The notes: generated from the letters alone by a model not told the origin. A stretch of 64,000 nucleotides of DNA from Steinernema hermaphroditum (GCA_030435675.1 CM059621.1:11222001-11286000); one strand, 5' to 3'; positions 49,801 through 61,012 are shown, numbered from the stretch's first letter. Program-made: numbers and translations.

Positions 49801-50433
49801 GCGCTTTCTGCTCCCATTAGGCGAATAATTGGATTAGCCGCGTGGCTAAAGCGGGTCCCGGCATGAAAACGGCCCTTAAAGAGCCACGTTTGCAACTCTG
49901 TTCCGAGAAACAAAGATCGAAAGATTGAAGACGCGAAATCAGGAAGGGTCGGGGGGCACGTGCACGTCCAAAATTGCATTTACGAGGCATCGAGCCGAAA
50001 GGCGGAAGATCAGGACACACACAACGACTGAGGGTGTCCCGGGACGACTTCAAAGGGAGGTGCTAACGAACCCGTTTCTTGGCGAGATTGACTCCAATTG
50101 GGAGTTTGGTTTGGCCTAATTCGGTTTAAGCGTCTGCGCTGCAAAGAGGAAATTTATGTTGGGAAGTGCCCACATGGATTAGAGGATGGATTGAAGGTGA
50201 CGGACAGCTTCCGCGGTGAAACTCAAACGTGCATTTGACCGAGGAACGTTTTTTGGAGCATTTCTATCCTCTTGGAGAGCGCTTTGCAAGAAGGACGAAA
50301 CTGCGGGACAAGTGGCTAAACACGTGGCTGCGATTTGGAAGTAATATCCTGAGGGGGCAAGGTGCTGCCACCGAAATACGGACGGACTAGAAGCACTAGA
50401 AGATAGTATGTGAATTGAGGAGGCCTTTCCCAA

Positions 50434-50721
50434 ATGCCAAACTGCAAGACAACTCCCACAAAGAAAGAAAATTCTGGAACTGGGGCACGTTCGAAAGTCA
50501 AAGGCATCACAGATCTGGTTCTTAATAAGACAAATGGAGCTTTGACACAGAGCGCCTACGAAAACGCTTTTCGAAAAGCACAGAAAACGAAGCTACAAAA
50601 AGAGATCGCTGAGATCTCAAATGTGATTTCATATGTTTTCGAAGGAGCCACAAGGATTAAGACACAGATAGAGTGTCGCTGTTTCTTAGGCCTCGCGCTG
50701 TCAACTCAACTAAAGTTTTGA
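50434..50721 (+). CDS. Possible small Lys-rich protein, 95 aa
   Basis: This is a single uninterrupted frame from an ATG, with few Ser/Leu codons and many Lys, Thr, Ala and Glu (AYENAFRKAQKTKLQKEIAE looks helical). It has no signal peptide, splice sites or recognisable domain. Base composition is lower in GC than in the confident genes. A chance ORF is quite possible. Confidence 0.2.
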   Translation: MPNCKTTPTKKENSGTGARSKVKGITDLVLNKTNGALTQSAYENAFRKAQKTKLQKEIAEISNVISYVFEGATRIKTQIECRCFLGLALSTQLKF

Positions 50722-51330
50722 TATTGAAAGTCTTTATTTTGACCAATTTCGCCCAAAAATAAACAAAGTAGTCCGAAACAGCAGATCTATCAAAGCTACT
50801 ACACCGGCTAAAGGGAACCCACGTTGTCGCCTCTCCAAGACAAACGATGGCACAATCCTTCAGCGGCTCTCTATGGAAACAAAACGGTTTGCGCGTCGAT
50901 CGTCAAAAGAGAGCTAAAAGGGGACATAATTGTTTCCGTCGATGAGCTAGCAGCAAACGTAACAGAGTGTTCTGCATCTATGAGTGCGCAGCGAGAGCTG
51001 AAGTTGAAGAAACGGTTATTTTTGGGAGATGACGGTTAGGATTGAGCGACGTGTTCCTATATTAAGGATCTGATGGTTACAACAAATAGCTCAGTCAGTC
51101 TTTAGAAATTTTGATTGGAATCCAAGTTTGATAAGTGATGCATGATTCAGACAGTTCTATGTCCAAGAGGGCACGTTCCGCGAATCTGTCTTTGATATTA
51201 GAGCCGATGAATGGGGAATTCCTCCTTCCTCTAGAATCGCCGACGGCATAGAGCTCGAGGTAGGGTCTAATCCTCCATAGAAAGTGTCCAAAGAAATCTC
51301 CCAAAAGGTTTATACACATCCAAAGCTATT

Positions 51331-52725
51331 TCAAATTCTCTCGTAATCGTCGTCTCCATAAAAGGGTCGCAGCTTCTTGACGAGGGGCGGTGGAGGCTGC
51401 GGGACGCCGAGTCTCACGACGAAGTTCTGCTCCTCGCAGTGTGCGTCCCGCTTCCACCACCCGTGGATGTCCTTCTCCTCCGGGAACTGGCGTCCCTTCA
51501 GAAGCGCCTCACAGATCTCGCAGGAGTGCCTCGAGACCGCCTTCGACCTCTTGTACTTCCTTGTCCACTCGAAATGCCTTCAAAGAGGAATATTCCACCC
51601 CTACCTTCATCCACTCACTCCATATACTCCTCCTTGTGAGCGATCAAGTACTTCAGACGCTTGGCCAAGTCCTCGGGTCCCAGATAGTCGTCCGCGGCGA
51701 TGTAGGACCCCTCCAGGAGTTGGCTGTTGATGGCGCGATAGGAGAGAACCACGGGCACGATGAGGTCTTTGAGGAGGAACGCCTTCTCGGTGACGAAGTC
51801 CACACAGACGCTGTCCTCGAAGGCCAAGTAGAAGTAGTGGGAAGCTGGAAACGGTGGGGGAGAGCAAAGAAGCTGGCTGTACCTATGTTCTCGCCCTCGC
51901 ACTCGGAATATCTTTCACAGGGGGCGCTGTCCTGCGCACATTTGCCGATCACTGTCACGTTTATGTGCTTCTGGAGGTGCGCAGTGTAGTCCTCGCGCTG
52001 AGATTTCGATTTGCATTTCGACACGAACTGCAGAACCTCCTTCTTCTTCAGCTTCATTCTCTCCAGGACCTGAAATGGATCTTCGATGGACCTTCTGTGG
52101 ATGGGATGCCCACCTCCTCCTCCGTCCACCTTTCCCATTCCTCCGTCAACTTCTCGATCTCCTCCATCTTGTCGAATGGCTTCCAGACAGTGCTCTCCTG
52201 GCGGTAGGTCAGCGTCCACTGGAAGAAGTCCATCGGCAGAGCGTAGAACGCCTTCTCGGAGTAGTCGGGCGACTCCATGTTGTAGTAGACGTTGATCTTC
52301 GATCGATCCACTGGAGGAAGGTCAGCGATGTTAATGTCTTTGTCGTGGAACACCAGCGCCTTCGCGTACTTGAGGAGTCTAAAGGCCACTTTTCGACAGA
52401 AAGCGCTCCACCAAACCTTCGATCGTCGGTGAAAGTGCATCTGTACTCACAGGGGTACCTCGAGTCGAATCGGGTCAGTTCCGCGGAGAGAGACTCACCG
52501 AACCATCTTGTCCACGAGAGGATCACGGGATGTTTCTCGTAGTAGTCGGCCACCTCTCTCTGAATCCGTTGTCCAGAGATCTACCTCAGAAAGGAGTACC
52601 TCGGCCCAGTAGTCCTTGTGCTTCTTGAGACTCCAGAAGAAGAGAAGGAGCGAGAGGGCGAAGAACGAGATCCCGAGGCTCCCGAAGCGTCGGATTCTGC
52701 TCCACGTCCGGTAGCGCAGCGCCAT
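51331..52725 (-). CDS. GT10-family alpha-1,3-fucosyltransferase (copy 1)
   Basis: Six exons from right to left (52600-52725, 52417-52559, 52114-52378, 51883-52069, 51619-51844, 51331-51577) give 397 aa. It is a type II membrane protein with a basic start and one helix at about 16-32 (SLGISFFALSLLLFFW), then a lumenal catalytic region. The family signature for GDP-fucose binding is clear: HYFYLAFEDSVCVDFVTEKA, followed by IVPVVL and a GSYIAADDY segment. GT10 enzymes move fucose from GDP-fucose to GlcNAc-containing glycans in the Golgi; which acceptor is used here cannot be seen. The Cys-rich C-terminus has HSCEICEALL. It lies 179 nt downstream of copy 2 on the same strand. Unlike the neighbours, no good acceptor sits near the ATG, and a repeated TCGAATCGATGG motif gives an out-of-frame ATG just upstream. 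Confidence 0.9.
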
Positions 52726-52870
52726 CGATTCGAGTGGCTCTCCATCGATTCGACCCGATCGACGCAAAACAGAATTTGCATTTTGCGGCGCTGTCAGTTG
52801 TTGTCGACTCTGCAGCGGCCCCTTTTTGCGCCATCCTGACAAGAGGAGGAACATTCAAATGTTCAAAATC

Positions 52871-52876
52871 TTTATT
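52871..52876 (-). terminator. Poly(A) signal of fucosyltransferase copy 2
   Basis: AATAAA on the minus strand, about 30 nt after the stop at 52905 and about 145 nt before the start of copy 1. The spacing would suit an operon but is also compatible with two separate genes. Confidence 0.6.
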
Positions 52877-52904
52877 CCCTGAAGTGAAGCACCCTTTTGA
52901 CCCG

Positions 52905-54232
52905 TCAACCCAACAGTCTTTGAGCAAAACTTCTACTACAAGAGCTGGGATCCCAGAATCTGGCAGCGTCCTTCTTCTTCCTTTCTTTGAGTCCCTTCCA
53001 CGCGATTTTGCACAACTCGCAAGCAGTCGTCGCCTTTGTCGGCTCTCTGTAGAAGTGCTTCGTCCACTCGAAGTATCTGAATTGTGGTTGAGAGGCGACG
53101 AAGACAGTGTAGGGTTACTTCATGTAGGCCTCTCGATCTCGAGCCGTCTTCTGCAGGAAATGGACCAATTCCTTTGGCGATCCGAAGTCGTCTGCGGCGA
53201 CAAAAGACCCTTCGGGGGCGATTCCCTCGACGACGCTTCTTTTGAGGACCACTGGGACGATGAGCTGCTTCATCCTGAAGAACTTCTCGGTGACGTACTC
53301 GGGACAGACGCTGTTCTCGAAGGCCAAGTAGAAACAGTGCGACCCTAAAGACCAATGTAGTCCAGACCTCCAAGAGATGAGCCAGGATGAACTTACTGAT
53401 CAGATTCGCCTCACAATCGACAAATCGGTTGCACTGTATCTTTCCGCACCGTCCTACCACGCTCACATTGGCGTGTTTCTGCATCTCCCTTGAGTAGATC
53501 TCCCTTTTCGAGTCGGTGTTGCAGTTGGAGACCATTTCGAGGACTAACTCCGACTTCTTGGAAACGATGTCTTCGACCTGAAAGAGAAAGAACTGCTCTA
53601 TTCTGCACGTTTGCTTCAAGCTGACCTCCTTCTGGTCCCAAACAGTGTAGTTCATGTAGTTCATGGCTGTGTCGATCTTCTGGAAGGAATCGTAGGGCAT
53701 GGGGACGTCGCTGTCATTTCTGTAGGTGACGATTAGGTCGAAGAAGTCGTTGGGGAGTCGACTCATCCCCGCGTGCACCGGAGACTCGAGCAGGAAAAAA
53801 GCTTTGATCTGCTGGTCAGAGAGCTTTCCGATCGGAAGCGCTGCGGGACTCAGCTCTTTCCCATGGAAGAGCACCATCGACGCGTCTTTCGCGAATCCAA
53901 AACTCACTCGATCAGATGATCTTCCGTGGTGGGACTCACTTTCTGTCGTCGGTGAAGACGCACTCGTAGTCGCAGACCGTCGTAGGCTCACTGTTTTTCC
54001 TCATCCACTCGGTGATTTTTTCGCTGAAGAAGGCATTGTATCCGAGGATGATCGGCACTTCTGAGACCTGGAGCACACCTAAAACCTGGCCTACTGAGGC
54101 GGGACTTACGACGTGAGCGGACGAAGGCTGAAAACCCCAGCGGTTCGAGAAATCGCCGATATTGATGAAGTTGAGGCTGATCAGGACGGCGCAGAAGAGC
54201 AGAAACACGAGCGCCGCCGCTCCCTTCACCAT
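52905..54232 (-). CDS. GT10-family alpha-1,3-fucosyltransferase (copy 2)
   Basis: Six exons from right to left (54110-54232, 53940-54067, 53626-53902, 53397-53577, 53119-53344, 52905-53076) give 368 aa. The start has a hydrophobic helix at about 4-22 (GAAALVFLLFCAVLISLNF), either a type II anchor or signal. The catalytic signature is intact: CFYLAFENSVCPEYVTEKFF, then LIVPVVL and GSFVAADDFGSP. Sequons NDS, NYT and NVS suit a Golgi lumen protein. TTCCTCAG lies 14 nt before the ATG. The junction between exons 2 and 3 is weak: reading phase demands an acceptor at GATCGAGTGAG with no pyrimidine tract, which gives FTDDRNFGFAKDASMVLFHG and aligns well with copy 1 (FTDDRRLLKYAKALVFHD). The phase of every intron matches copies 1 and 3. 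Confidence 0.87.
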
Positions 54233-54249
54233 TCTCCAGGGAGGGCCTG

Positions 54250-55099
54250 AGGAACTGAACTCATTAGATCAACGCTTCGCGACTTAAAACTTTGTGGATT
54301 CGCAAACGAAAATCGCAAAAAGTCGGAGTGCTCTCCGCTCGGGGATGTGAAACAAGTGCGGAGAGCCGATGCCAAATGACTAATGGCCGAAGGCGTGCAA
54401 CGCACAGAGGATCGCCGATAGTTCTGTAAATGATTCACTGATGCTTCATCACCAGAACAGAACGCGCCTTCCCACACTGACTCGATGAACCGATCGGAAG
54501 AACTAAGCCCAGAGAGGCTTCTCTGAGATGTGATGTCAACGAAAAACAGAGTGAAACCCTGCGAAGAGTCGAAGCCACCACAAAAGTACTCGAACATTAA
54601 AGTAGCGCCTCTAAGTGGCTCTTTACAAATCGCTTTACAAGATGCGGATTCACCATTAGCAGAACATGTAATTTGGTGTATAAATTTGGAGTTCATTTGT
54701 GTTCCCAGCGATCCAATCGCTCCGCCAATACCCTTTACTGTGTCCAAAAAAAGCCTCGAGCTCCAAGTCAACAAGGAATCTGCGTAAGTCACCTCATGAT
54801 AATTCCCTTCGCAAACCCGGTTTGTCAATATTTTGTTTCGGTTCTTGAGGGCGACTGCTTACCCACAGGCAAGCCACATGACCACCCAGACGATTTGGGA
54901 AGAAACAGGCGAAACGCTCAAGAAGTCAACTTTGCGAGAAACCTGTTGTTTATGACTGTTCGGAGCTCTCTTGGACGGAAGGCGACGTGAAGGAGTCAAA
55001 AAACGTTTTTTGCATTTTGGGATTCACAAATATAAACACATAAAGGAGATATATTCTACCGTATTCTCTGTCCCCCGGCGCACCACATCTGTTCAGAGA
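54250..55099. other. Spacer between fucosyltransferase copies 2 and 3
   Basis: About 850 bp lie between the stop of copy 3 and the start of copy 2. A 200-codon minus-strand frame at 54226-54828 runs into copy 2 but has no protein-like motif, and the acceptor 14 nt before the copy 2 ATG argues against it being coding. The spacer probably holds the copy 2 promoter. Confidence 0.5.
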
Positions 55100-56510
55100 T
55101 CAGTGCAAATCGGTGATGAAGAGGATGACGAAGACGACCACAAGTATAAAGACGACGCCGAAGTCCCTCGCGAAGGTCGAAAACCTCGAGGGCAGTCCTA
55201 GCGCCGCGTAGTTGGCGAAGCACTTGCCGTCGAACCACCACCTGGAGATGTCTTCCACCGTACTCGTTCGGTTACTGTAGGCCGCCTCGCAAAGTTGACA
55301 ACTTCCGTAGTCGGCTTTCGCCACTTCGAACGATCGCCTCCACTCGAAGTATCTGAACTAGGCACAAAAGGGGCGATTTCGGAGTCTTCTACCGTACCAC
55401 TCACTTTGCATATACATCTGGGTGACTGGCGACAAAAATAAGATACTCTGCGAGGTCCCGAGGCGAATCAAAGTCGTCGACGGCGATGAAAGAGTCCGAC
55501 GGGGCGACATGTTCCATCACCTTTCGCGACAGGACCACGGGGACGATTCCCTGATCCAGGCGGAAGAACTTCTCGGTGACGTAGTCGGGACAGACGCTGT
55601 TCTCGAAGGCCAAGTAGAAGTAGTGCGATTCTGTGGTAGGAGTCAGTAAGAATCCAACTAAAGACGACCTACCTAGAGCTTCTTGTGCGCATCTAGAGTC
55701 ACAACTCCGGCCAAAGCAGCTACCGTAGCTCGTCAGATTCAGATAGTTCTGGAGTTCGGCGGTGAGAGCCTCGCGATTCGACCACGTGTCGCAGTTGGAG
55801 GCCATCTGGTAGACAATCTTTGACTTTCTCTTGATTATCTCCCGTATCTGAGTTTGCAAGTCTCTTCAAGGGAGGGGGGCTGAATCAACCTCTTACCTCG
55901 CCTTCCATCGCTTTCTCTGACACATTTCTCGCCACGAATCCACCGTAGGGTATGCGGAAGTCGCTGTCGGCCCGGTAGGTGGCAGTGGCGTTGAAGTAGT
56001 TCGAAGGGACGCGCCTCAGAACGGAGCGATCCGTGTTCGGAGGCGCTTCCAGGGAGTAGAACACCTTCAGTTGCCGGGATGTCGTCCTGGGAAGATCGAC
56101 TTCGTGCAGATTCCGTACGTGAAAGACGATCACCGACGACTCGTTGAGCCACCTAAACGAGAGCGTTCTGTCCAGAGTGCATTTCTATGACTCGGCCACC
56201 TCTCGTCGCTCGAGTAGATGCACTTCCTTGGACAGTCTGCTGACTTGTTCGAGAGAATCTGGGCAAAGTCGGAACCGAAGAATTTCGTCCATGTCAGGAC
56301 AATTGGGTAGTCGTGTGCATATGAGGACAACTGAAACTGAACCTCTTTAGGTGTAAGAAGATCTCTCCTAGCAACCTCGTGATCGTCTGTCGCCATCCGC
56401 CCCGCCAATCCTTGGAGAACTAACAGAAGGAGAACGACGACAGCGAAGACGGCCACGAAGAGGACTCTGCACTCTTTAGAGAAGGATGCTCCGATGGCGA
56501 GGCATCTCAT
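55100..56510 (-). CDS. GT10-family fucosyltransferase with an extra C-terminal membrane segment (copy 3)
   Basis: Five exons from right to left (56200-56510, 55897-56152, 55673-55847, 55405-55630, 55100-55352) give 406 aa. GTACTTCAG lies 9 nt before the chosen ATG; an ATG farther upstream at 56546 would fall before that acceptor. The N-terminal helix spans about 15-36 (CRVLFVAVFAVVVLLLLVLQ). The catalytic signature is intact: HYFYLAFENSVCPDYVTEKFF, then GIVPVVL and SFIAVDDFDSP. The 226 nt signature exon has the same length as in copies 1 and 2. Unusually, the last 20 residues form a second strong membrane helix (FGVVFILVVVFVILFITDLH), which the other two copies lack, so both ends may be membrane-embedded with the catalytic domain in the lumen between them. 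Confidence 0.9.
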
Positions 56511-56709
56511 CTGGTTTCTCTGAAGTACAAAGGAGTGAGGAAGCACGGATGTTTTCGAACGAAATGTTAATAATAGCCGGAAATGGATATTTTAGGAACG
56601 CATTAGGAGTGGAAGAGGCGATGACGAAAGCAGCGAGTGCGGCGTCATGACGAAGAAGATCGCCCTGGAGGAGGGAACGTGCGAACCTCAGATCCAGGAC
56701 TCAGAAGAA

Positions 56710-56983
56710 AGTGGGAAGTTGCGTAGTCCTGTCTATGGCCGATGAATTAAAGATAGCGCACATTTGCAACTTCCTGTGCCCACAATGGGAGTACGGTGGC
56801 GGCCGTGGGAAGAGGGAATCCCGAACGAAACACAAAACTTAAGCGAGACCGAAAGGAAGGGGCCAATTAAAAAGCGCAATTAGGAGTTGTTTTCAGGCGC
56901 ACGTCTAATGACGAAAGGGCAAATCGAATGAATCAGCCGAAATCCAATCAGAAAGCGCCGTAGTAGACTCAATCTCTGAATGG
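56710..56983 (-). repeat. Dispersed repeat, copy 2 (inverted relative to copy 1)
   Basis: This is the reverse complement of 1110-1391 at about 90% identity by eye. Boundaries are sharp: homology runs from GTGGGAAGTTGCG to GAATGG. It lies about 200 bp upstream of fucosyltransferase copy 3. Neither copy has visible terminal inverted repeats. Confidence 0.8.
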
Positions 56984-59925
56984 TGACCTCTTGATCGCGC
57001 GCACAGCTGACAATCTTAAAGGGTTTCGAAGAAAACCAATTTCTACCACACCCCAAAGCTCAAAGTTCAAATTTAACGCTGGGACAAGCTGTGAGTACTG
57101 CACCTATAGTAGGGATCATGATGCCCATTTACAGCGCAACTCCATGTTTATAGCAGGAAGAAGAGAAGAAGAGATAAGACGAGAAGAAGAGATAAGCAAC
57201 GTATAGCGAACTATGCAAACAGAGCCAGAATGGGAGTACAACACTGCTTGTCCTCTACTCGGACAAGAAGGTGAAGGGGCAGCTTGGGGACATTCAGAGG
57301 GGAAGTACGAGGAGCAGCTGCACGCGGCGTTTCCAAGGCAACGCTTTCAATTTGTAATTTCGAGCGAATTAATCCTCTTTAAAAAGGATGAGGGTTTCCC
57401 TAAAGCCAGTACGTTCTCTGACGAAGATTGCTATCAATGAAATGTCGCATAGAACAGCGTTTAGCAGACACCTTTTATTTATTTGTTATCTCTGGTTTTG
57501 TTGATTAAAATATTGCGTTGAGGAATAAATAATGGCGGATGCCACAAGTAGTCTCTAATTTCGATACCTGAAGAAGAAATGGATCCCCGATCCCTAAGAA
57601 CAATCCCGAATGTGCGCCGTACTCGATGTACGTGATCTTTTGATCACCATCTTCCCCATCGACCTGGTTAACGATCACAACTTGGTAAGCATTGTCTCCT
57701 GCATGGGTCCCTAATGGAAAGGTCCCTTTTTAGGAAGCCGAGGGGCCCTCCCAGCGTGGGAGTCCCACGGAGAGGCGAAGACGTTCGACTCCATCGAGGT
57801 CTCACAGTTACAGTGGGATCTTATAGGCAATTCACATACCTACCGCATTCCAAAAAAAAGCTGAAACTCAAAGTGGTCACACCCCTGAGGAAGGCTGGTG
57901 GCGAAGCCGGCCTGTAAGAAGGAGGGAAGTTTATTGTCGTGCTGGACAGAGCAGAAGTCCGTCGTTGTTTTGTTTAATTTTCATAATTTGTTGTCACCGT
58001 GAAGACAAAGAAAGTCTCCACATTAAAGAAAGAAAACTGCAGATAATGGAGATAATGGATGTAAATATGGAAACACTTGGGACTGGCACAGAGGGACACC
58101 ATTCAGTGTTCAGAACTATTACGTGAATATCACATTGCACTCATAGGAGACCTCTAATTCTCTATTTTTACATCGATTCAGAAAATTCTTCTTAATTAAG
58201 CATTTGAGATCGCTTTCGAGCTACGGAAAGGCGTTTCCAATTAGGGCTGGCTAGAAACCAAGAAAGTCATTTCCAGTGGCATTAAAATGTGAGATCAGTC
58301 GGAAAAAGGAAAAGAGCTTCACGCTTTGAATTCTCCTGTCCCTTTTGTACCCTTTTTGGGACACCTTGTACCCTACAAGCTGGGGCACATCACCCACACA
58401 TCCCCGTAATCATGTGGGATTTATTATTTTTCGAACTCAGTGTTGCGAGAAAAACCTCGGTTAATTATGAAGGGGGAATTCTCAGAACGTATTGTCATCA
58501 CATGTCTTTTCAACGCATGGCGGCCTTAGTATACGAAAATATACGAAAGATGAATCAGCGCCGCTTCAGAAGACAGAAGAGGAGCACATCTTTTGAAGCA
58601 GGCAAAAGGGAACTGTAAGAGCAAAGCCGCTGTACGGAGAGAATCGCCGCTTTTGACATCGCAAGAATAAATTAGTATAAATCAGCGTCGATAGCTTTCA
58701 GCGCCGTCGATCTCCTTCGGCAGAGGGATCACGATGGTCAAAAGTAGGAATAGAAACAAGATGGGTTCATTATGACAAATCAAATACTCTTTTCTCACGA
58801 CGACGAGCCGCTCGGATGGCGCACTTCTTAGTCAGCGATAGTTTGAGTCATTTCACTTTCGGATATGGAATGTCTCTCGTTGACTCAACTTCGCTCGACT
58901 CGACTTAACCGACCTTTGAAACATTCATATGCCATGTGTTTTCTAAATTCGCTAATTAGTCCGAGGAAAACAAAACGTTGGCAACAGAAAGGGTGATCCT
59001 GACGACGCCAGGATCCTTTGACACCGCATGGGATAGCTTCCGAATGGCGTTCATGACGACGCATGAGCATCCATTGAATCGGAAATGTCACGTTAACGCG
59101 GATTTTCGAAAAGGATGGCAAAAAGGACACTTGTCTAAAAAATGCCCTCACTTTGCCCTTTTCTGATGGGACAAGGGAACTCGGCGCAAAGCGTGTCATA
59201 TGGGAAAGGGAAGTAATGGCTTCCTAATCAGCAAAAGTAGTTTACTTCGACACCGAAATGTTTGTTTTAGAAGTGTGGCTCTACAAGCAAGGTTGGCAAC
59301 AAAAAAACGTTTGTATGTACAGATAATTGTATTGGGTTCAGTCATTGAAAATTTCGCATAGCGTAAAAATCTCATAGTTTCGCAAAATTCACATCATCGG
59401 TGAAATGGATGGGCGCGTTGTGAACTACAATGAATTCTCAACCTACATTATGATTGGCGACTTATGCATTGCATTCCTAATGATATTGGAGGTCCATTTT
59501 GTCTCGATGGCGATTTTTTTGGCACCTCGAGATTGCGAAATGCCAAGTGATATACAGACTGCCTACGGTAGTAATTGTGTGATAGATGCTGACTGCCTTC
59601 TATCACGTTCATCATAAGGCTTTCCTACCGGAAGCACCCATCCCTGTGTTCGTCATATATCGTAACATAAGCTAATCTCAAAAACATGGAACCGCCAAAT
59701 CAAGATGTTCTGTTAACTCCAACATTTCCATTTGCCTTCAATTACGTTCATCGAGAATGGGGGGGAATGGGAACATGAAGCAGGTAGCTATCACTCACAG
59801 CTACCATGTCCACATAGCGACTCTGCGAGCTCACTTCTACTTCACGGAAATAGAGGCTAAATGTTGAAAAAACCATACTTGAGGAATTGTGCCTGAGACC
59901 TCACATTTTCAAGTTGACCCCCACA

Positions 59926-60201
59926 ATGGCTCTCCATTTTGAGCTGAGAAATTCCTATTTGAATGTTCTTATAGCACTCTCTTCGCTCTATCTAAGCCTC
60001 ACCTGTGTTCGTTCAAAACTGATGAAATTAGAGGAAACTACTCAGAATAAGACCAAGAGGTCTAAAATTGGACTAAAACCTTTTTCGACTCAAAATCTCG
60101 GATTTTCTGTGAGATTGCGATCAGACTCTTTCCCACAAGGTGGGCTTAAGCTGATCACTCGAATGGTGAATATATTAAATAAAATGTTGAATAATATCTG
60201 A
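59926..60201 (+). CDS. Possible small secreted peptide, 91 aa
   Basis: A single frame from an ATG encodes a plausible signal peptide (about residues 10-28, YLNVLIALSSLYLSLTCVRS) and then a basic tail with a Lys-Arg site (NKTKRSKIGLKPF). There are no introns, cysteines beyond the signal region, or family match. Codon use is lower in GC than in confident genes. It might be a peptide precursor or a chance ORF. Confidence 0.3.
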   Translation: MALHFELRNSYLNVLIALSSLYLSLTCVRSKLMKLEETTQNKTKRSKIGLKPFSTQNLGFSVRLRSDSFPQGGLKLITRMVNILNKMLNNI

Positions 60202-60362
60202 TAAAAAACTTCATTACAAAAATGCGAAATTTTCACCGACTCAACCCAATAATTCAATGGGTCCTTCAAATCCATACGAAAAAAATTGTCGTTGTCTTCC
60301 TGCTCAGGCCAGAAGTCGTCGACTTTGGCCAAGTGCTTCACAGAAATCTGTTTGGCAGAAGA

Positions 60363-60689
60363 TCAAGATTCTTCCATGATGGGATTAGCTCCGATAATCT
60401 TAGCAAGCAGATTTTCTGTGTGCAGAGGAATAAGACTATTTGAGAAGATTCGACGCTTATGTGTGACCAGTTAATCAGTCAGGTGAAAAGGTTTACCAAG
60501 GCTAGACGTGGCCTCTGAACAAAGGAGGCCTCCAGTAAGATAGAAGACCTCGATGATCTCGGGTTCTGAGTACATGGTCGATTCTTCAGGTGAAGCGCCC
60601 GGGCTGTTGAGGATGCGAGATTTCGTAGGCGTTTTGGCAGTGGCCAAACTTTCTAGATACCGCAAAACTTCCGAAGGTTCGTTGTTGAG
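60363..60689 (-). CDS. C-terminal exons of an unknown gene (5' end unresolved)
   Basis: Exons 60497-60689 and 60363-60415 join in phase (GTAAAC donor, CACACAG acceptor). They encode LNNEPSEVLRYLESLATAKT... through STMYSEPEIIEVFYLTGG... to SSLENLLAKIIGANPIMEES and a stop. Composition is typical of a soluble, mildly acidic protein. A TAG lies immediately upstream in frame, within a usable acceptor (GATTGTAG), so at least one earlier exon is needed; no upstream exon with the required phase 0 was found before 61012. A 34 nt in-frame segment at about 60513-60546 could be another intron. No family was recognised. Confidence 0.42.
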
Positions 60690-61012
60690 CTACAATCACC
60701 GTCGTTCATGACACTGACTACTATGGCAAAGTGTCCGACTTTCCATAGCTCGACATGAGCAACTTTCCTTCACATTCTATTGATGTGCATTGAGGTCCTC
60801 TAGAAAAGAGCCACTTTTCTCTTTAGAAACTCCGACAGTTTCCCTCGAGCTGGCTATCTACTGCCATGGATGATCACCTTTCTCATTCCAATGATTGGTC
60901 TCCTTTCGAGGTCACTCCGCACCCGGAACCGTTTTAGGGATTACGCGTCAGATGGGTGGAACGCGCCTCGCTTTAAGAGGAAGATCACTGCGACAGGGTT
61001 GACTTGTGGAGA

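Larger units (their letters stand above)
39026..51330. other. 12 kb gene desert
   Basis: I could not assemble a gene anywhere in this stretch. Visible items are a purine-rich GAAA microsatellite-like tract at about 41700-41735, a GC-rich block at 46625-46760 open on both strands (see separate entry), and one possible small ORF at 50434-50721. The rest is AT-rich DNA with scattered GC-rich islands (40300-40450, 40860-41000, 42420-42620, 43490-43760), possibly regulatory. Confidence 0.5.
56523..60362. other. Intergenic region with the second dispersed-repeat copy
   Basis: The second copy of the dispersed repeat lies at 56710-56983. A short tandem AGAAGAAGAGATAAG-type array lies at about 57159-57200. 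One possible small secreted-peptide ORF lies at 59926-60201. No spliced gene was found in the remainder. Confidence 0.5.

Noticed and set aside
52734..53348. 204-codon plus-strand frame over the fucosyltransferase cluster
   Set aside because: Mirror-strand shadow of GC-rich exons of copies 1 and 2.
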